A DNA stretch of 29,138 bases, from assembly GCA_938036835.1 (NCBI GenBank), contig CALHWB010000011.1, forward strand, positions 1-29,138. Reading direction: 5' to 3'. Positions 15,437 through 23,191 of the stretch are shown in pieces. A program made the position numbers and the translations under genes. This DNA comes from an uncultured Propionibacterium sp. (GTDB lineage: Bacteria > Actinomycetota > Actinomycetes > Propionibacteriales > Propionibacteriaceae). Each line of letters begins with the position of its first letter. Position 1 is the first letter of the stretch. Under the pieces are notes generated by a model, which made no database searches, had not been told where the DNA came from, and worked only from the letters and a program-made list of their open reading frames with translations.

Positions 15437-16224
15437 CGAAGTACGTCGAAATGCTGCGAGTACACATGCAGTCGGCCCTCGTTTTCCAGGCCGACACCCT
15501 GATCGGTGCGCTCCTGTCCCTGGTGCAGGTGCTCGTGTCGCTCATCCTCTGGCGTGCGGTCATCGCAGACCGCCCCGAGATCGGTGGGTACACCCTCCCG
15601 ATGCTCGTCAGCTACTATGTTGCGGTCGCCTTTCTAACCCGCGCGAGCCAGACCGAACGCGTGACCAATGAACTCACAGATGACATCGTGAGCGGCAAGT
15701 ATGTGAAGTACACGGTGCGGCCGGTGAACCCGCTCGCCTGCTTCATAGCGGGAACCGTCGGGGCGACCCTCGCCAGGTTCGTGGTAAACCTGCTCGGTCT
15801 TGCCGTCGCCCTGGCCGTCTTCAGCCGGTACATGGCCTTCCGCAACCTGCAGAACGTGGCGCTGGCTGTGGTGCTGTGGGCCGGAGGGCTGCTCGCGGTA
15901 GCCCTGTTCAACTACGTCATCGGCCTACTGGCGTTCTGGTTCACAGACGTGGGTGGCCTATTCGTCCTCAAGGACAACCTCGTCCTCTTCCTCGCCGGAT
16001 CCCTCATCCCGCTGGACCTGCTTCCCGGCGGCGTGCGCCACGTCGTCTCATGGCTGCCGTTCGGCTACCTGGCCTTCGAGCCGGCCAGGCTCCTGGTCAC
16101 GGGGTCGCTGTCCACCGGGCTAAACCCGGCGCTGCTCCTCCCAGCGTGGATCGCCGGCCTCTGGCTCGTGGCCTCGGGCCTCCAGCGCCTCGCCATTCGC
16201 AAGTTCGACGCCGTGGGGATCTGA
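15433..16224 (+). CDS. ABC-2 permease (COG4587 type)
   Basis: This is a 263-residue membrane protein with an ATGA start overlap. It has about six hydrophobic segments, the first near residues 22-42. The loop E-L-T-D-D-I-V-S-G-K-Y-V-K-Y-T-V-R-P-V-N-P near 80-99 is a hallmark of this permease family. The last extracellular part contains F-L-A-G-S-L-I-P-L-D-L-L-P, also typical. It forms the translocation channel together with the following gene product, under the preceding ATPase. Confidence 0.88.
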   Translation: MTKYVEMLRVHMQSALVFQADTLIGALLSLVQVLVSLILWRAVIADRPEIGGYTLPMLVSYYVAVAFLTRASQTERVTNELTDDIVSGKYVKYTVRPVNPLACFIAGTVGATLARFVVNLLGLAVALAVFSRYMAFRNLQNVALAVVLWAGGLLAVALFNYVIGLLAFWFTDVGGLFVLKDNLVLFLAGSLIPLDLLPGGVRHVVSWLPFGYLAFEPARLLVTGSLSTGLNPALLLPAWIAGLWLVASGLQRLAIRKFDAVGI

Positions 16225-16225
16225 C

Positions 16226-17014
16226 GTGAGATATCTGCGCTTCTACCAGGCCCTCGTGAGGACGCGGTTAAGCAAGGACCTCGTCTACCGGTTCAACTTC
16301 TGGGTCGCCTTCATCACCGATCTGGTGATCATGGCCCTGCAGACCTTCGTGTTCGTCGCGATCTACCAGCACGCCGACGCGATCGGCGGGTGGAACCGCG
16401 AACAGATCCTCGTCTTCATGGCGACCTTTATCATCGTGAACGGCCTGACAATGGGCATCTTCTTCTTCGGTGTCCTGCGTATCCCGTGGCTCATCCGCAC
16501 CGGCGGTCTCGACCTTGAGATCACCAAGCCCGTGAACACAGCCTTCCTGGTGCTGTTCAAGCACTTCGACTTCGGCGGGCTGCTCGGCCTCGTGCCCGGG
16601 ATAGTCCTACTCGTGGTGACTGTCGTCCATTACCACGTACCCGTGGGCGCCACCGGCGTCCTGGCCTACGTACTCCTCGTAGTGCTCATGACGGCACTGC
16701 ACCTCGCTCTCATGCTGTCGTTCCGGCTGCCGGCGTTCTGGACGGTCCGCGCGGACTCGTTGACGGAGATGGCAGGCGAACTGAGCAGCTTCGCATGGCG
16801 CGTCCCGGGAGTCGCACTCCGGGGACTCGAGCGAGTCTGGTTCATGGTGATCGTCCCATTCGCGCTGATCGCCACGGTACCCACGACGGCGCTCACTGGA
16901 GCACTGTCCACCAAGGGGCTGCTCGTGGTCCTCGCCGTCACGCTGGTGCACATGGCTTTCGCGGCCGGAGCGTGGCGTATCTCCCTACGACACTACAGCT
17001 CGGCCAGCAGCTGA
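16226..17014 (+). CDS. ABC-2 permease (COG3694 type)
   Basis: This is a 262-residue membrane protein starting with GTG one base after the previous stop (TGACGTG). Six hydrophobic segments are visible. The family loop I-R-T-G-G-L-D-L-E-I-T-K-P-V-N near 91-105 corresponds to the D-D-I-V-S-G loop of its partner. It completes a standard COG4586/4587/3694 export system. The 66-codon ORF with a strong ribosome binding site follows 25 bases after the stop. Confidence 0.88.
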   Translation: MRYLRFYQALVRTRLSKDLVYRFNFWVAFITDLVIMALQTFVFVAIYQHADAIGGWNREQILVFMATFIIVNGLTMGIFFFGVLRIPWLIRTGGLDLEITKPVNTAFLVLFKHFDFGGLLGLVPGIVLLVVTVVHYHVPVGATGVLAYVLLVVLMTALHLALMLSFRLPAFWTVRADSLTEMAGELSSFAWRVPGVALRGLERVWFMVIVPFALIATVPTTALTGALSTKGLLVVLAVTLVHMAFAAGAWRISLRHYSSASS

Positions 17015-17039
17015 GGCAGACGACCAACAGGAGGGGACG

Positions 17040-17240
17040 ATGAACAGATACCTGGCACAGACGATTGACGCTACCTGGCGGGCCAAGGAAGATCTCGCCG
17101 AGCGCGAGCTCACGGCCGGCGTCGATGGTTTCGGTGCCGCCAACGGCAACTATCAGACCTCGGCTCGCGGCCGGGCCGGCGTGTTCATCACCCTAGTCAC
17201 GAGGGTCTTTGCCGGGGCCGGGGTCGCCTGGCTGAACTGA
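17040..17240 (+). CDS. Small 66-residue protein after the ABC exporter
   Basis: ATG 17040 follows an excellent ribosome binding site (AGGAGG, ending six bases upstream) and lies 25 bases after the exporter operon, so expression is likely. The N-terminal half is charged and helical (W-R-A-K-E-D-L-A-E-R-E-L), the middle is Gly/Asn-rich (G-V-D-G-F-G-A-A-N-G-N), and the C-terminus is hydrophobic (A-G-V-F-I-T-L-V). I recognise no family. The last codons lie inside the first copy of a 37-bp direct repeat, so the original C-terminus may have been replaced. A role as exported peptide, exporter accessory or truncated remnant is possible. Confidence 0.4.
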   Translation: MNRYLAQTIDATWRAKEDLAERELTAGVDGFGAANGNYQTSARGRAGVFITLVTRVFAGAGVAWLN

Positions 17241-17335
17241 TTCATCAAGATCGGCCAACCGGCCCCAACGGTGAGTACCCGGTTTGGGTACTCCGCACGT
17301 CGCCTGGCTGAACTGATTCATCAAGATCGGCCAAC
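17223..17335. repeat. 37-bp exact direct repeat, two copies
   Basis: Copies at 17223-17259 and 17299-17335 are identical over 37 bases (starting GTCGCCTGGCTGAACTGATT), with a period of 76. The first copy contains the stop codon of the 66-residue ORF. The 39-base spacer holds a palindrome. This may be a tandem duplication or a recombination scar. Confidence 0.9.
17273..17293. promoter_or_regulatory. Perfect palindrome GAGTACCC-ggttt-GGGTACTC
   Basis: The 8-bp arms pair perfectly around a 5-base loop. It has no T-tract, so an operator is as likely as a terminator. Similar GAGTAC/GTACTC and GGGTAC sequences occur in the divergent promoter region at 22105-22215, hinting at a shared DNA-binding protein. 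Confidence 0.45.
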
Positions 17336-17452
17336 GGCTCTAGCAGTTCTCCAAGACACGATATTTGGTGTCGAGATCGCGTAGCCTAGGCCCAAACGCC
17401 CGGCGGCATAGTCCGCGGGCAGTGCGGCCTCACCGGGAACGCCCGCCCTGAC

Positions 17453-17486
17453 GCCGATGGTAGTGAGAGGCCGACGGTAGTGAGAG
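17453..17486. repeat. Tandem 17-bp repeat
   Basis: GCCGATGGTAGTGAGAG (17453-17469) is followed directly by the same 17-mer with one change, T to C (17470-17486). It lies in non-coding DNA downstream of phzE. Function unknown. Confidence 0.8.
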
Positions 17487-17586
17487 TTTGTGCCTCGGCA
17501 CCGTGGTGTGGCCGCGGTGCATCTACCGCTTGGGTGACGGCGCCCCCAGCGTCCATGGACGGGATCGACACGGGCGTCGACTGTGG

Positions 17587-19401
17587 TCAAACGGACGACT
17601 GGGTCCTCGTGAGCAGGCTCTCCACCGCTTCTCTCAGTACTTGAGCCCCGTCGATGCTCAGAACTGATTCAGGATGGAACTGGAGTCCGATGAGTCTGTC
17701 GCTTCGTATCGCGTGTACCTCACCCGTGTATTTGTCGAATGCAATTTCCACGTCCGCGGGAGCGTCTGCTCCCGCGTATGCGCTGTAGGAGTTGTAGAAG
17801 CCCACGCGGATTTTTTCGCCGAAAAGATCAATTTCACGTTGACGTCCCTGGTTCGGCTGCGGCAGTCGCCGTACCGGCAGACCGAGTTCCCGGCACACGA
17901 GCTGATGGGACAAGCGCACCGCAAGCGTAGGAATCTGTCGTTCCGGGATGATGCGTTGGATGAAGCTTCGAGCTGTCGCAATGCGTGGATCGAACTGGTC
18001 ATTGGGGTCTCCGGGGCCCGGTCCGAGCACGAGTAGGTCTGCGATGACTAGCTGGGATTCGTCAGGTATGCCGACCGTGACCTCGACCTCTAGGCCCAGT
18101 GATCGCAGGTGCGCTGCCAGCATGCCTGTGAAACGGTCCTCATTATCGATGACGAGTGCTCGGAGTCTCGTGTGCACAAGTCCTTTGGGCTCGCTGCTTC
18201 CTTCTTGACGCCAGAACGACGCGACCTCCCCTTCTCGGCTTGCGAGGAGCTCCTGAGCCAGCTTCACCAGTGTGTTCTCCCGAGGAAGCGAAAACGCCCC
18301 CAGAACTCCAGACGCCTTGGCGAGCGTCTCTGCCGTTTCAGCCGCCGGGATCGAGTCTCGGACTATCGTGGCTCCTACTGGAATGGAAACGTCACCGGAT
18401 TCTTCGATGCATGCGGTGCGGATCAAAATCGCGGAATCGAACGCCCCGCTCGGCTCAGCGGGGACATGCGCCAGGACCCCGCCGAGGTAGCCGCGGGGGC
18501 TCAAGTCATTCCGCTGAGCCATGCGGAATGCTGATTCGAGCGGGCTCCCCAGGATAGTGGGTGCGATGAGCGATCGACGCAGGGCGGCAGACCAGTTCAG
18601 TTCACTGTGCCCGTGGATCAGGTACTCCGTGTGAGCGAGGTTCGACATGAAGCGCAACTGCGGCGCGGAGATCCAAGGGCGCCCTTCGCAGAGCTCGGCC
18701 ATTACCTTGAGCTCTTCGTCAAGGACCATGTAGAGTTCGTCTCGCTCCTTGGAGTCCTGGAGGAACTCGCGCAACGACTTCTCTTCGGGTGTTCCGTCCG
18801 GATATCGGTAGGTTCCTGAGATGGGATTCATCGTCATCATCCCGTCACGGGATCGGCGAAGATGCATTTCCGGGGTTGCGCCGATAAGTGTGTGATCAGG
18901 AAAGTGCACGAGGAATGTCCAATAGGCACCGGACTCTGCTCTCAGCACAGCATGAAAGGCCTTCAGTTCCGATTTAACGTCCCTTTGACGGATTCGGCCC
19001 TTGTAGGTTCGATGAAGCACGAAGTTGGAGCCATGCCCGGCCCGAATCTCGTTCTCAACCACGGAAGCTACTTGTTCCATGTACACGGAATCCGAAACAT
19101 CGAAGTGTCCATTGACCAGCTCTACTCCGCAAGAATCAGCTCTCGCAGCGAAATCGTGGAACGGGATTCCTTCATAAGCTTCGACCTGGATGGCGGAGAC
19201 ATGCTGGCGCGCCGTCTGTTCGATTTCCGATGTCGGCCGATCACCCCAGAGGGCTTGCCGGAATGGAATCGCGAGGATTTTCTCGCCCGGATGCGCCTCA
19301 GCTTGTTCGAGGCCTTCGAAGACGAGTGCAGTTCCCGTGAAGCGGTGCACGACACCGTTTTTCACAATCATAGCGAATGCATAGTTGAGGCTATCTGCCA
19401 A
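17587..19401 (-). CDS. phzE: PhzE-like 2-amino-2-deoxyisochorismate synthase
   Basis: This protein of about 604 residues joins a chorismate-binding domain (about 1-410) to a glutamine amidotransferase domain (about 430-604), the PhzE architecture. The TTG at 19401 directly follows the phzD stop and has GGGAG upstream; the frame is open further upstream inside phzD. Chorismate-domain motifs include I-G-A-T-P-E-M, M-N-P-I-S-G-T-Y-R-Y, D-E-L-Y-M-V-L-D and V-G-A-T-I-V-R-D-S. PhzE converts chorismate and glutamine-derived ammonia to 2-amino-2-deoxyisochorismate. In the amidotransferase domain the His-Glu pair is present (F-H-P-E-S), but the nucleophile elbow, normally V-C-L-S-H-Q in PhzE, reads V-R-L-S-H-Q: the codon at 17914-17916 is CGC (Arg496), one base from TGC. 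Glutamine hydrolysis should be lost, while ammonia-dependent activity might remain. Confidence 0.9.
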   Translation of the reverse strand: MADSLNYAFAMIVKNGVVHRFTGTALVFEGLEQAEAHPGEKILAIPFRQALWGDRPTSEIEQTARQHVSAIQVEAYEGIPFHDFAARADSCGVELVNGHFDVSDSVYMEQVASVVENEIRAGHGSNFVLHRTYKGRIRQRDVKSELKAFHAVLRAESGAYWTFLVHFPDHTLIGATPEMHLRRSRDGMMTMNPISGTYRYPDGTPEEKSLREFLQDSKERDELYMVLDEELKVMAELCEGRPWISAPQLRFMSNLAHTEYLIHGHSELNWSAALRRSLIAPTILGSPLESAFRMAQRNDLSPRGYLGGVLAHVPAEPSGAFDSAILIRTACIEESGDVSIPVGATIVRDSIPAAETAETLAKASGVLGAFSLPRENTLVKLAQELLASREGEVASFWRQEGSSEPKGLVHTRLRALVIDNEDRFTGMLAAHLRSLGLEVEVTVGIPDESQLVIADLLVLGPGPGDPNDQFDPRIATARSFIQRIIPERQIPTLAVRLSHQLVCRELGLPVRRLPQPNQGRQREIDLFGEKIRVGFYNSYSAYAGADAPADVEIAFDKYTGEVHAIRSDRLIGLQFHPESVLSIDGAQVLREAVESLLTRTQSSV

Positions 19402-19402
19402 C

Positions 19403-20059
19403 TTATTGCTCCCATTCGTTGAGCGCCTCGGCTGTGCGGAGTACGCGAGCCGATGTCCGAGCGGTGTAGTCCAGGGCATGCAGATGCTGAGTACGGTCAA
19501 AATCGGCGACTGCATCTGCAAGTATGAAGGTTTCGAGATCCTTGGCGTAGGCGTCTAGCGCAGTTGCAAGAATCCCAACGTGTGCGTAGATCCCACAAAT
19601 TACGATCTGATCGCGCCCAGTTTGCTGAATGAAGTTTTCGAGGGGTGTTCTGGCGAACGCGGAGTACCGCCATTTGTCGAGCACGAGATCGTTGGGCTCT
19701 GGCGAAAGCCGGTCGATGATTTGGCGGTGTTCCTCGGAGACCGTCATCCCCGGTCCCCAGAAGTCTTTAAGCAGGCCGCGTTGCTCTGGTGTCATACTAC
19801 CGGGCTGTGCTGTGTAGACGACCGGAACGCCCAGGCGGCGGGCAGTGATCATTGCCCGCTCGATATTCTCGACGAGATCAGAGGCCGGTTGCTGAGTTAG
19901 GTCAAAGCGATCGAGGAAGTATCGCTGCATGTCGTGGATCAACAGGATCGATCGTGCTACCGAAACTCGCCACGATACAATGGATTCGGGATACTCGGAG
20001 GGCTGGGGAAGATCGTAGTTGATGGCGTGCGCGGTGTCCCAGTAGGTGTTACTTATCAT
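19403..20059 (-). CDS. phzD: PhzD-like isochorismatase (2-amino-2-deoxyisochorismate hydrolase)
   Basis: This is a 218-residue protein starting at ATG 20059, with GAAGG upstream. It matches the PhzD isochorismatase family along its length: L-L-I-H-D-M-Q-R-Y-F with catalytic Asp43, D-K-W-R-Y-S-A-F with catalytic Lys129, and C-G-I-Y-A-H-V-G-I-L at 155-164. It hydrolyses the vinyl ether of 2-amino-2-deoxyisochorismate to pyruvate and trans-2,3-dihydro-3-hydroxyanthranilate, the branch compound for phenazines, and for 3-hydroxyanthranilate in pyrrolobenzodiazepine and benzoxazole pathways. All key residues appear intact. phzE follows without a gap. The stop of the DAHP synthase remnant lies four bases upstream. 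Confidence 0.93.
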   Translation of the reverse strand: MISNTYWDTAHAINYDLPQPSEYPESIVSWRVSVARSILLIHDMQRYFLDRFDLTQQPASDLVENIERAMITARRLGVPVVYTAQPGSMTPEQRGLLKDFWGPGMTVSEEHRQIIDRLSPEPNDLVLDKWRYSAFARTPLENFIQQTGRDQIVICGIYAHVGILATALDAYAKDLETFILADAVADFDRTQHLHALDYTARTSARVLRTAEALNEWEQ

Positions 20060-20063
20060 GGCG

Positions 20064-20491
20064 TTAGGCCTTCGTCTTCCAGTGACTCAGTACTTCGGCG
20101 GCCTGCGCGATGGCTGGGTTCGTGGCCTTTTACACGCACGGCTCCCATACGTAGGGAGCGTGAACCCACCCACCACCGGCTCCGCTTGAGACCGTGGCTT
20201 TGCGGGCCGGCCTCCGATGCGTCCAATGTGAAGCCACCGGTCGCGCGCTTCTGGGCGCGAGCGTCTTGCCCAAGACGGTGCGCGCGTGAGCCTTTGAGCC
20301 GCCCGCAGCTTGCGTACCTCGCCTTCCGAGACGAGTGGCGGGTTGGCCGGCAGAAAGGCAAGCGCTTCAAAACGTGCTTCTGGGTCATCCCAAGAGAGCT
20401 GTCGTTCTGCGGGCAGAGCAGCAATCGGCGCTTGAATATCGAGAACCGGGCTCTGTGCCGGGGCGTCTGCTTCCGTGTTGACTGGGACCAC
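20064..20491 (-). pseudogene. Class II DAHP synthase (PhzC-like), internally deleted
   Basis: GTG 20491 has a near-perfect ribosome binding site (AGGAGG, five bases upstream). The frame reads like the start of a class II 3-deoxy-D-arabino-heptulosonate 7-phosphate synthase: L-S-W-D-D-P-E-A-R-F, then P-A-N-P-P-L-V-S, then V-R-K-L-R-A-A. It then jumps over the expected G-D-C-A-E metal-site segment to I-G-R-I-G-G-R-P-A-K-P-R-S with V-V-G-G-F-T-L-P-T-Y. This corresponds to the conserved IGRIAGQ-AKPRS region. Soon after, the frame is lost. Only about 140 of roughly 400 codons remain. Immediately before phzD another frame ends H-W-K-T-K-A-stop at 20064, perhaps the original C-terminus. The enzyme would have fed the shikimate pathway; this copy cannot be active. 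Confidence 0.65.
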
Positions 20492-20520
20492 GAATTCCTC
20501 CTACGTGGACGCCGAAGCAC

Positions 20521-20769
20521 TCAGAAACCAGGCGGGGGTGGGCTCGCGTTAGGTGAGGTAGGGCAGGACTCGTTCTCAGCAACGCTCGGGGCGACGACGG
20601 CCTTGGGGATCCATCGGATCGCTAGGATGCCGAGCCCGGCGCAGATGAGTGCAGCGACGATGGCGACCACATGGAAGCCGGACAGAAATGACGTTCGCGC
20701 CAGCTCAAAGGCCACGGATGCAGTGCCACGAGCATCGATGACTTCGGCGATGCCGGTCTCGTCGCCTGG
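20521..20769 (-). pseudogene. Detached C-terminus of the MFS exporter
   Basis: After the TAA at 20770-20772 the same frame stays open for 82 codons to a TGA at 20521. It encodes a last transmembrane helix (F-L-S-G-F-H-V-V-A-I-V-A-A-L-I) and a hydrophilic Pro-rich tail, exactly what a 14-segment DHA2 transporter needs at this point. The stop is therefore an in-frame nonsense change in a once longer gene of about 512 codons. Confidence 0.7.
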
Positions 20770-22056
20770 TTAATTCGCCCTGAAGACAACGGTAAGCAGG
20801 GATCCGAGTAGGGCGATGCCGAGCGCGTTACCGATCTCGTTGCTGGTTTCAGCGATAGCGCTTGCCGCGCCGGCCCGGGACTCAGGCACCGCTCCTACGG
20901 CGGTGTCGGCTACGAGGCTGAACGAGATGCCGAAGCCGATGCCGGACACCATTGTCGATGCGATGTAGAAGGCTGCGCCGGTGGATTCACTGGTGAGTAC
21001 CAAGAGGGCCATGCCTACGGCAATGGAAAAATTACAAACGATTAGGGCTGCCCGGGCACCGATCCTTTCGACAAGTAATGGCGTAAGAACGCACGAAAGC
21101 GTTAGCACAACCGCTCCGGGGATGGCAAGAAGTGCTGCATGGAGCACGGAGTAGCCGAGGACGGACTGCAGGTAGGTCATGCTCAGGTAGGCCGCAGCCG
21201 ACCAGACGAAAAGCGAGAGCAGGCCGGTGAGAATCGCAACTGCGAATACGTGCCGCCTGAAAAGCGCAATGTCGAGCAGAGGGGTCTCAAGCTTCCGCTG
21301 GCGTAGCGCAAAGACGGTGAGCACTCCGACGCCGAGGGCGATGAGGCCGCCAGCGAGCAGGCTCATGCCGTAGGTTGCCACGTGCTTCACGCCGTAGATG
21401 GCAACGAGGAGTCCGGTGGCGGAGAGGATGACGCTGAGAAGATCGATCTTTCCGGGCCGAGCCCCGTGCACCTCACGAAGGAGTATGGGCGCGAACACCA
21501 GGAAGAGGACAATGATGGGAAGATTAACTAGGAAGACCGATCCCCACCAGAAATGGTTAAGGAGAATACCGCATACGATTGGACCGATGACGAATCCGGC
21601 AGCGAAAGTCGCCGCAAAAATACCGATGGCCTGGGAACGTTGGGCGGGGTTCTCAAAGAGTTCGCTGATGACCGCTAGGCATGACGGGAGGAGGGTCGCT
21701 CCGCCAAGGCCCATAAGGGCACGCGCAGCGATGAGGGTTTCCGGGGCTGACGCAAACGCTACGAGCGCCGAACCGACACCAAACGTTGCCGCACCGATCA
21801 TTAGAAGCTTCTTGCGTCCGAACCGATCACCGAGATTCCCGAAGGTGATGAGAAGGGAGCCAACGGTGAAGCCGTAGATGTCGAGTATCCACAGACTTTG
21901 GTCCGTGGTCGGTTGAATCGCTTCGTTGATACTTGGCATCGCCAAAAAGAGGATGGATCCGTCCATAGCGACGATGAGCACCGGGCCTAGAGTGGCTACG
22001 AGGCCCCACCATGAGCGTGCAGGTGCGCTTTTCTTGCTTGCAGCTTGAGTACCCAT
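20770..22056 (-). CDS. MFS drug-export protein (DHA2, QacA/EmrB-like), shortened by a nonsense codon
   Basis: The frame gives 428 residues from ATG 22056 (M-G-T-Q-A-A-S-K-K); a GTG at 22098 is an alternative. It shows 13 of the 14 hydrophobic segments of DHA2 antiporters, with motif A G-N-L-G-D-R-F-G-R-K-K after segment 2 and motif C-like G-F-V-I-G-P-I-V-C-G in segment 5. It ends at TAA 20770, just after L-L-G-S-L-L-T-V-V-F-R-A-N. In relatives an extracellular loop and segment 14 follow; these are still encoded beyond the stop. It likely served as exporter and self-resistance for the phz/reductase product. The truncated form may be inactive, or functional at low level by readthrough. Confidence 0.8.
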   Translation of the reverse strand: MGTQAASKKSAPARSWWGLVATLGPVLIVAMDGSILFLAMPSINEAIQPTTDQSLWILDIYGFTVGSLLITFGNLGDRFGRKKLLMIGAATFGVGSALVAFASAPETLIAARALMGLGGATLLPSCLAVISELFENPAQRSQAIGIFAATFAAGFVIGPIVCGILLNHFWWGSVFLVNLPIIVLFLVFAPILLREVHGARPGKIDLLSVILSATGLLVAIYGVKHVATYGMSLLAGGLIALGVGVLTVFALRQRKLETPLLDIALFRRHVFAVAILTGLLSLFVWSAAAYLSMTYLQSVLGYSVLHAALLAIPGAVVLTLSCVLTPLLVERIGARAALIVCNFSIAVGMALLVLTSESTGAAFYIASTMVSGIGFGISFSLVADTAVGAVPESRAGAASAIAETSNEIGNALGIALLGSLLTVVFRAN

Positions 22057-22104
22057 GGTATCGATGCTTAGAGAGGCCTCCGGGACCAGCAAGATCACAG
22101 ATGT

Positions 22105-22215
22105 GAGTACTCCGCCGCCAGGTACTCAGCGCAGGGGTATCCCGCAGAGGGTTACCCGGTCCAGCGCACGGGCTCTCCTGCCGCACAACCCCTGGGTACA
22201 CCCGAGAGGGATACC
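22105..22215. promoter_or_regulatory. Divergent control region with repeated palindromic motifs
   Basis: Between the divergent exporter and regulator genes lie GAGTAC (22105) and GTACTC (22122), forming a 6-bp inverted repeat. There are also four related sites: GGGGTATCCC (22134-22143), GGGTTACCC (22149-22157), GGGTACACCC (22194-22203) and GGGATACC (22208-22215). They occur as two pairs with 14-15 bp between site starts. Such spaced palindromes suggest operator sites, probably for the neighbouring MmyB-type regulator. Confidence 0.45.
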
Positions 22216-22259
22216 TTCTGCCCTGTCGCCACTGCGTCTAGAGAGTTAACTTTAGTGAT

Positions 22260-23189
22260 GTGCAAGGCGAAACGCTTGGCAGCTTTCTGAAGTCCAGACG
22301 GGACCGGACCGATCCCGCTGCGATCGGACTGGATCCCGGGCCGGCGCCCCGGAGGGTCCCGGGTCTTCGACGCGAGGAGTTGGCGCGTCTCGCAGGCGTG
22401 AGCGTGGGCTACTACGTCCGCATTGAGCAGGACCAGACTGGGACGGCGTCACTCCAAGTACTCGACGCCCTGGTGTCTGTCATGCGCCTCGATGACGCCG
22501 AACGGACTCACCTGTACAACCTAGCCCAAGCCCCGTCACACGCACCGATGGTGCGGGATAAACCGGAGATTCCCCATCGTCGCGTGCTGTCCCTATTTGA
22601 GTCACTGCACGAAACAGTTCCTGTTATCGTGCTGGGTCGCCGGGGCGATATCCTCGCCTGGAACCACTTCGGGCATGAGCTTCTTTTCGAACACCTGCCA
22701 TTCGATGCCCCGCGTGATATCAATCGACGCCCTTCCGTGCCACGGGCGTTCTTCCTCGACCCGCTCACTCGAGATCTGTACGCAAACTGGGAGGAGCTAG
22801 CTCGTATTCACGTCGCATATCTCCGTCTTACTTCGGGGAGATATCCGACGGATGCACGCCTGGCAGAACTCATCGGCGAGCTTTCCATGAAAAGCGACGA
22901 GTTCGCGCGTTTTTGGGCCGAGCGGGACGTTGCAGACTGCACGGTCGGGCGAATGGTTCTAGCACACCCAACATTAGGCTCCCTGGATGTGGACTATCAG
23001 GTATGGCGCCAGCCGGAGTCCCCTGACCACCGGCTCGAACTGTATACGCCGAACGATGCTTCGACGAAGGATGCACTCGGTCTCCTACCATTTCGGATGC
23101 CCGAAGGTAAGACCTCGGCACTTGATTCCTTCGTGTTCGATGGTTTGAGAGATTCAGCGTCTCATTCTGAATCAGTGATGGAGCGATAG
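22260..23189 (+). CDS. MmyB-type XRE-family transcription regulator
   Basis: This is a 309-residue protein with a GTG start. The N-terminus is a Cro/C1-type helix-turn-helix with the subfamily signature R-R-V-P-G-L-R-R-E-E-L-A-R-L-A-G-V-S-V-G-Y-Y followed by R-I-E-Q (about 35-63). The C-terminal part, from about 95, is the MmyB-like ligand-binding domain, with G-D-I-L-A-W-N and the later V-D-Y-Q-V-W and E-L-Y-T-P-N motifs. This family is almost restricted to actinobacteria and often controls adjacent redox or natural-product genes, with fatty-acid-like ligands bound in some. It is divergent from the exporter, and the reductase ATG lies two bases after its stop, so it is probably co-transcribed with the reductase and transferase. 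Confidence 0.88.
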   Translation: MQGETLGSFLKSRRDRTDPAAIGLDPGPAPRRVPGLRREELARLAGVSVGYYVRIEQDQTGTASLQVLDALVSVMRLDDAERTHLYNLAQAPSHAPMVRDKPEIPHRRVLSLFESLHETVPVIVLGRRGDILAWNHFGHELLFEHLPFDAPRDINRRPSVPRAFFLDPLTRDLYANWEELARIHVAYLRLTSGRYPTDARLAELIGELSMKSDEFARFWAERDVADCTVGRMVLAHPTLGSLDVDYQVWRQPESPDHRLELYTPNDASTKDALGLLPFRMPEGKTSALDSFVFDGLRDSASHSESVMER

Positions 23190-23191
23190 CC

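Larger units (their letters stand above)
17241..17586. other. Repeat-containing spacer between exporter cassette and phzE
   Basis: No supported gene is present in these 346 bases. They hold the second copy of the 37-bp repeat, the GAGTACCC palindrome and a 17-bp tandem repeat. The region separates the plus-strand exporter cassette from the 3' end of the minus-strand phzDE operon and is a likely insertion border. Confidence 0.5.

Noticed and set aside
17386..17571. Minus-strand SDR-like string (P-G-E-A-A-L then D-Y-A-A-G) as a second SDR relic
   Set aside because: Too short, with no other SDR motif near; chance similarity cannot be excluded.
18109..18534. Plus-strand frame opposite phzE
   Set aside because: Antisense to a well-supported gene and without motifs.
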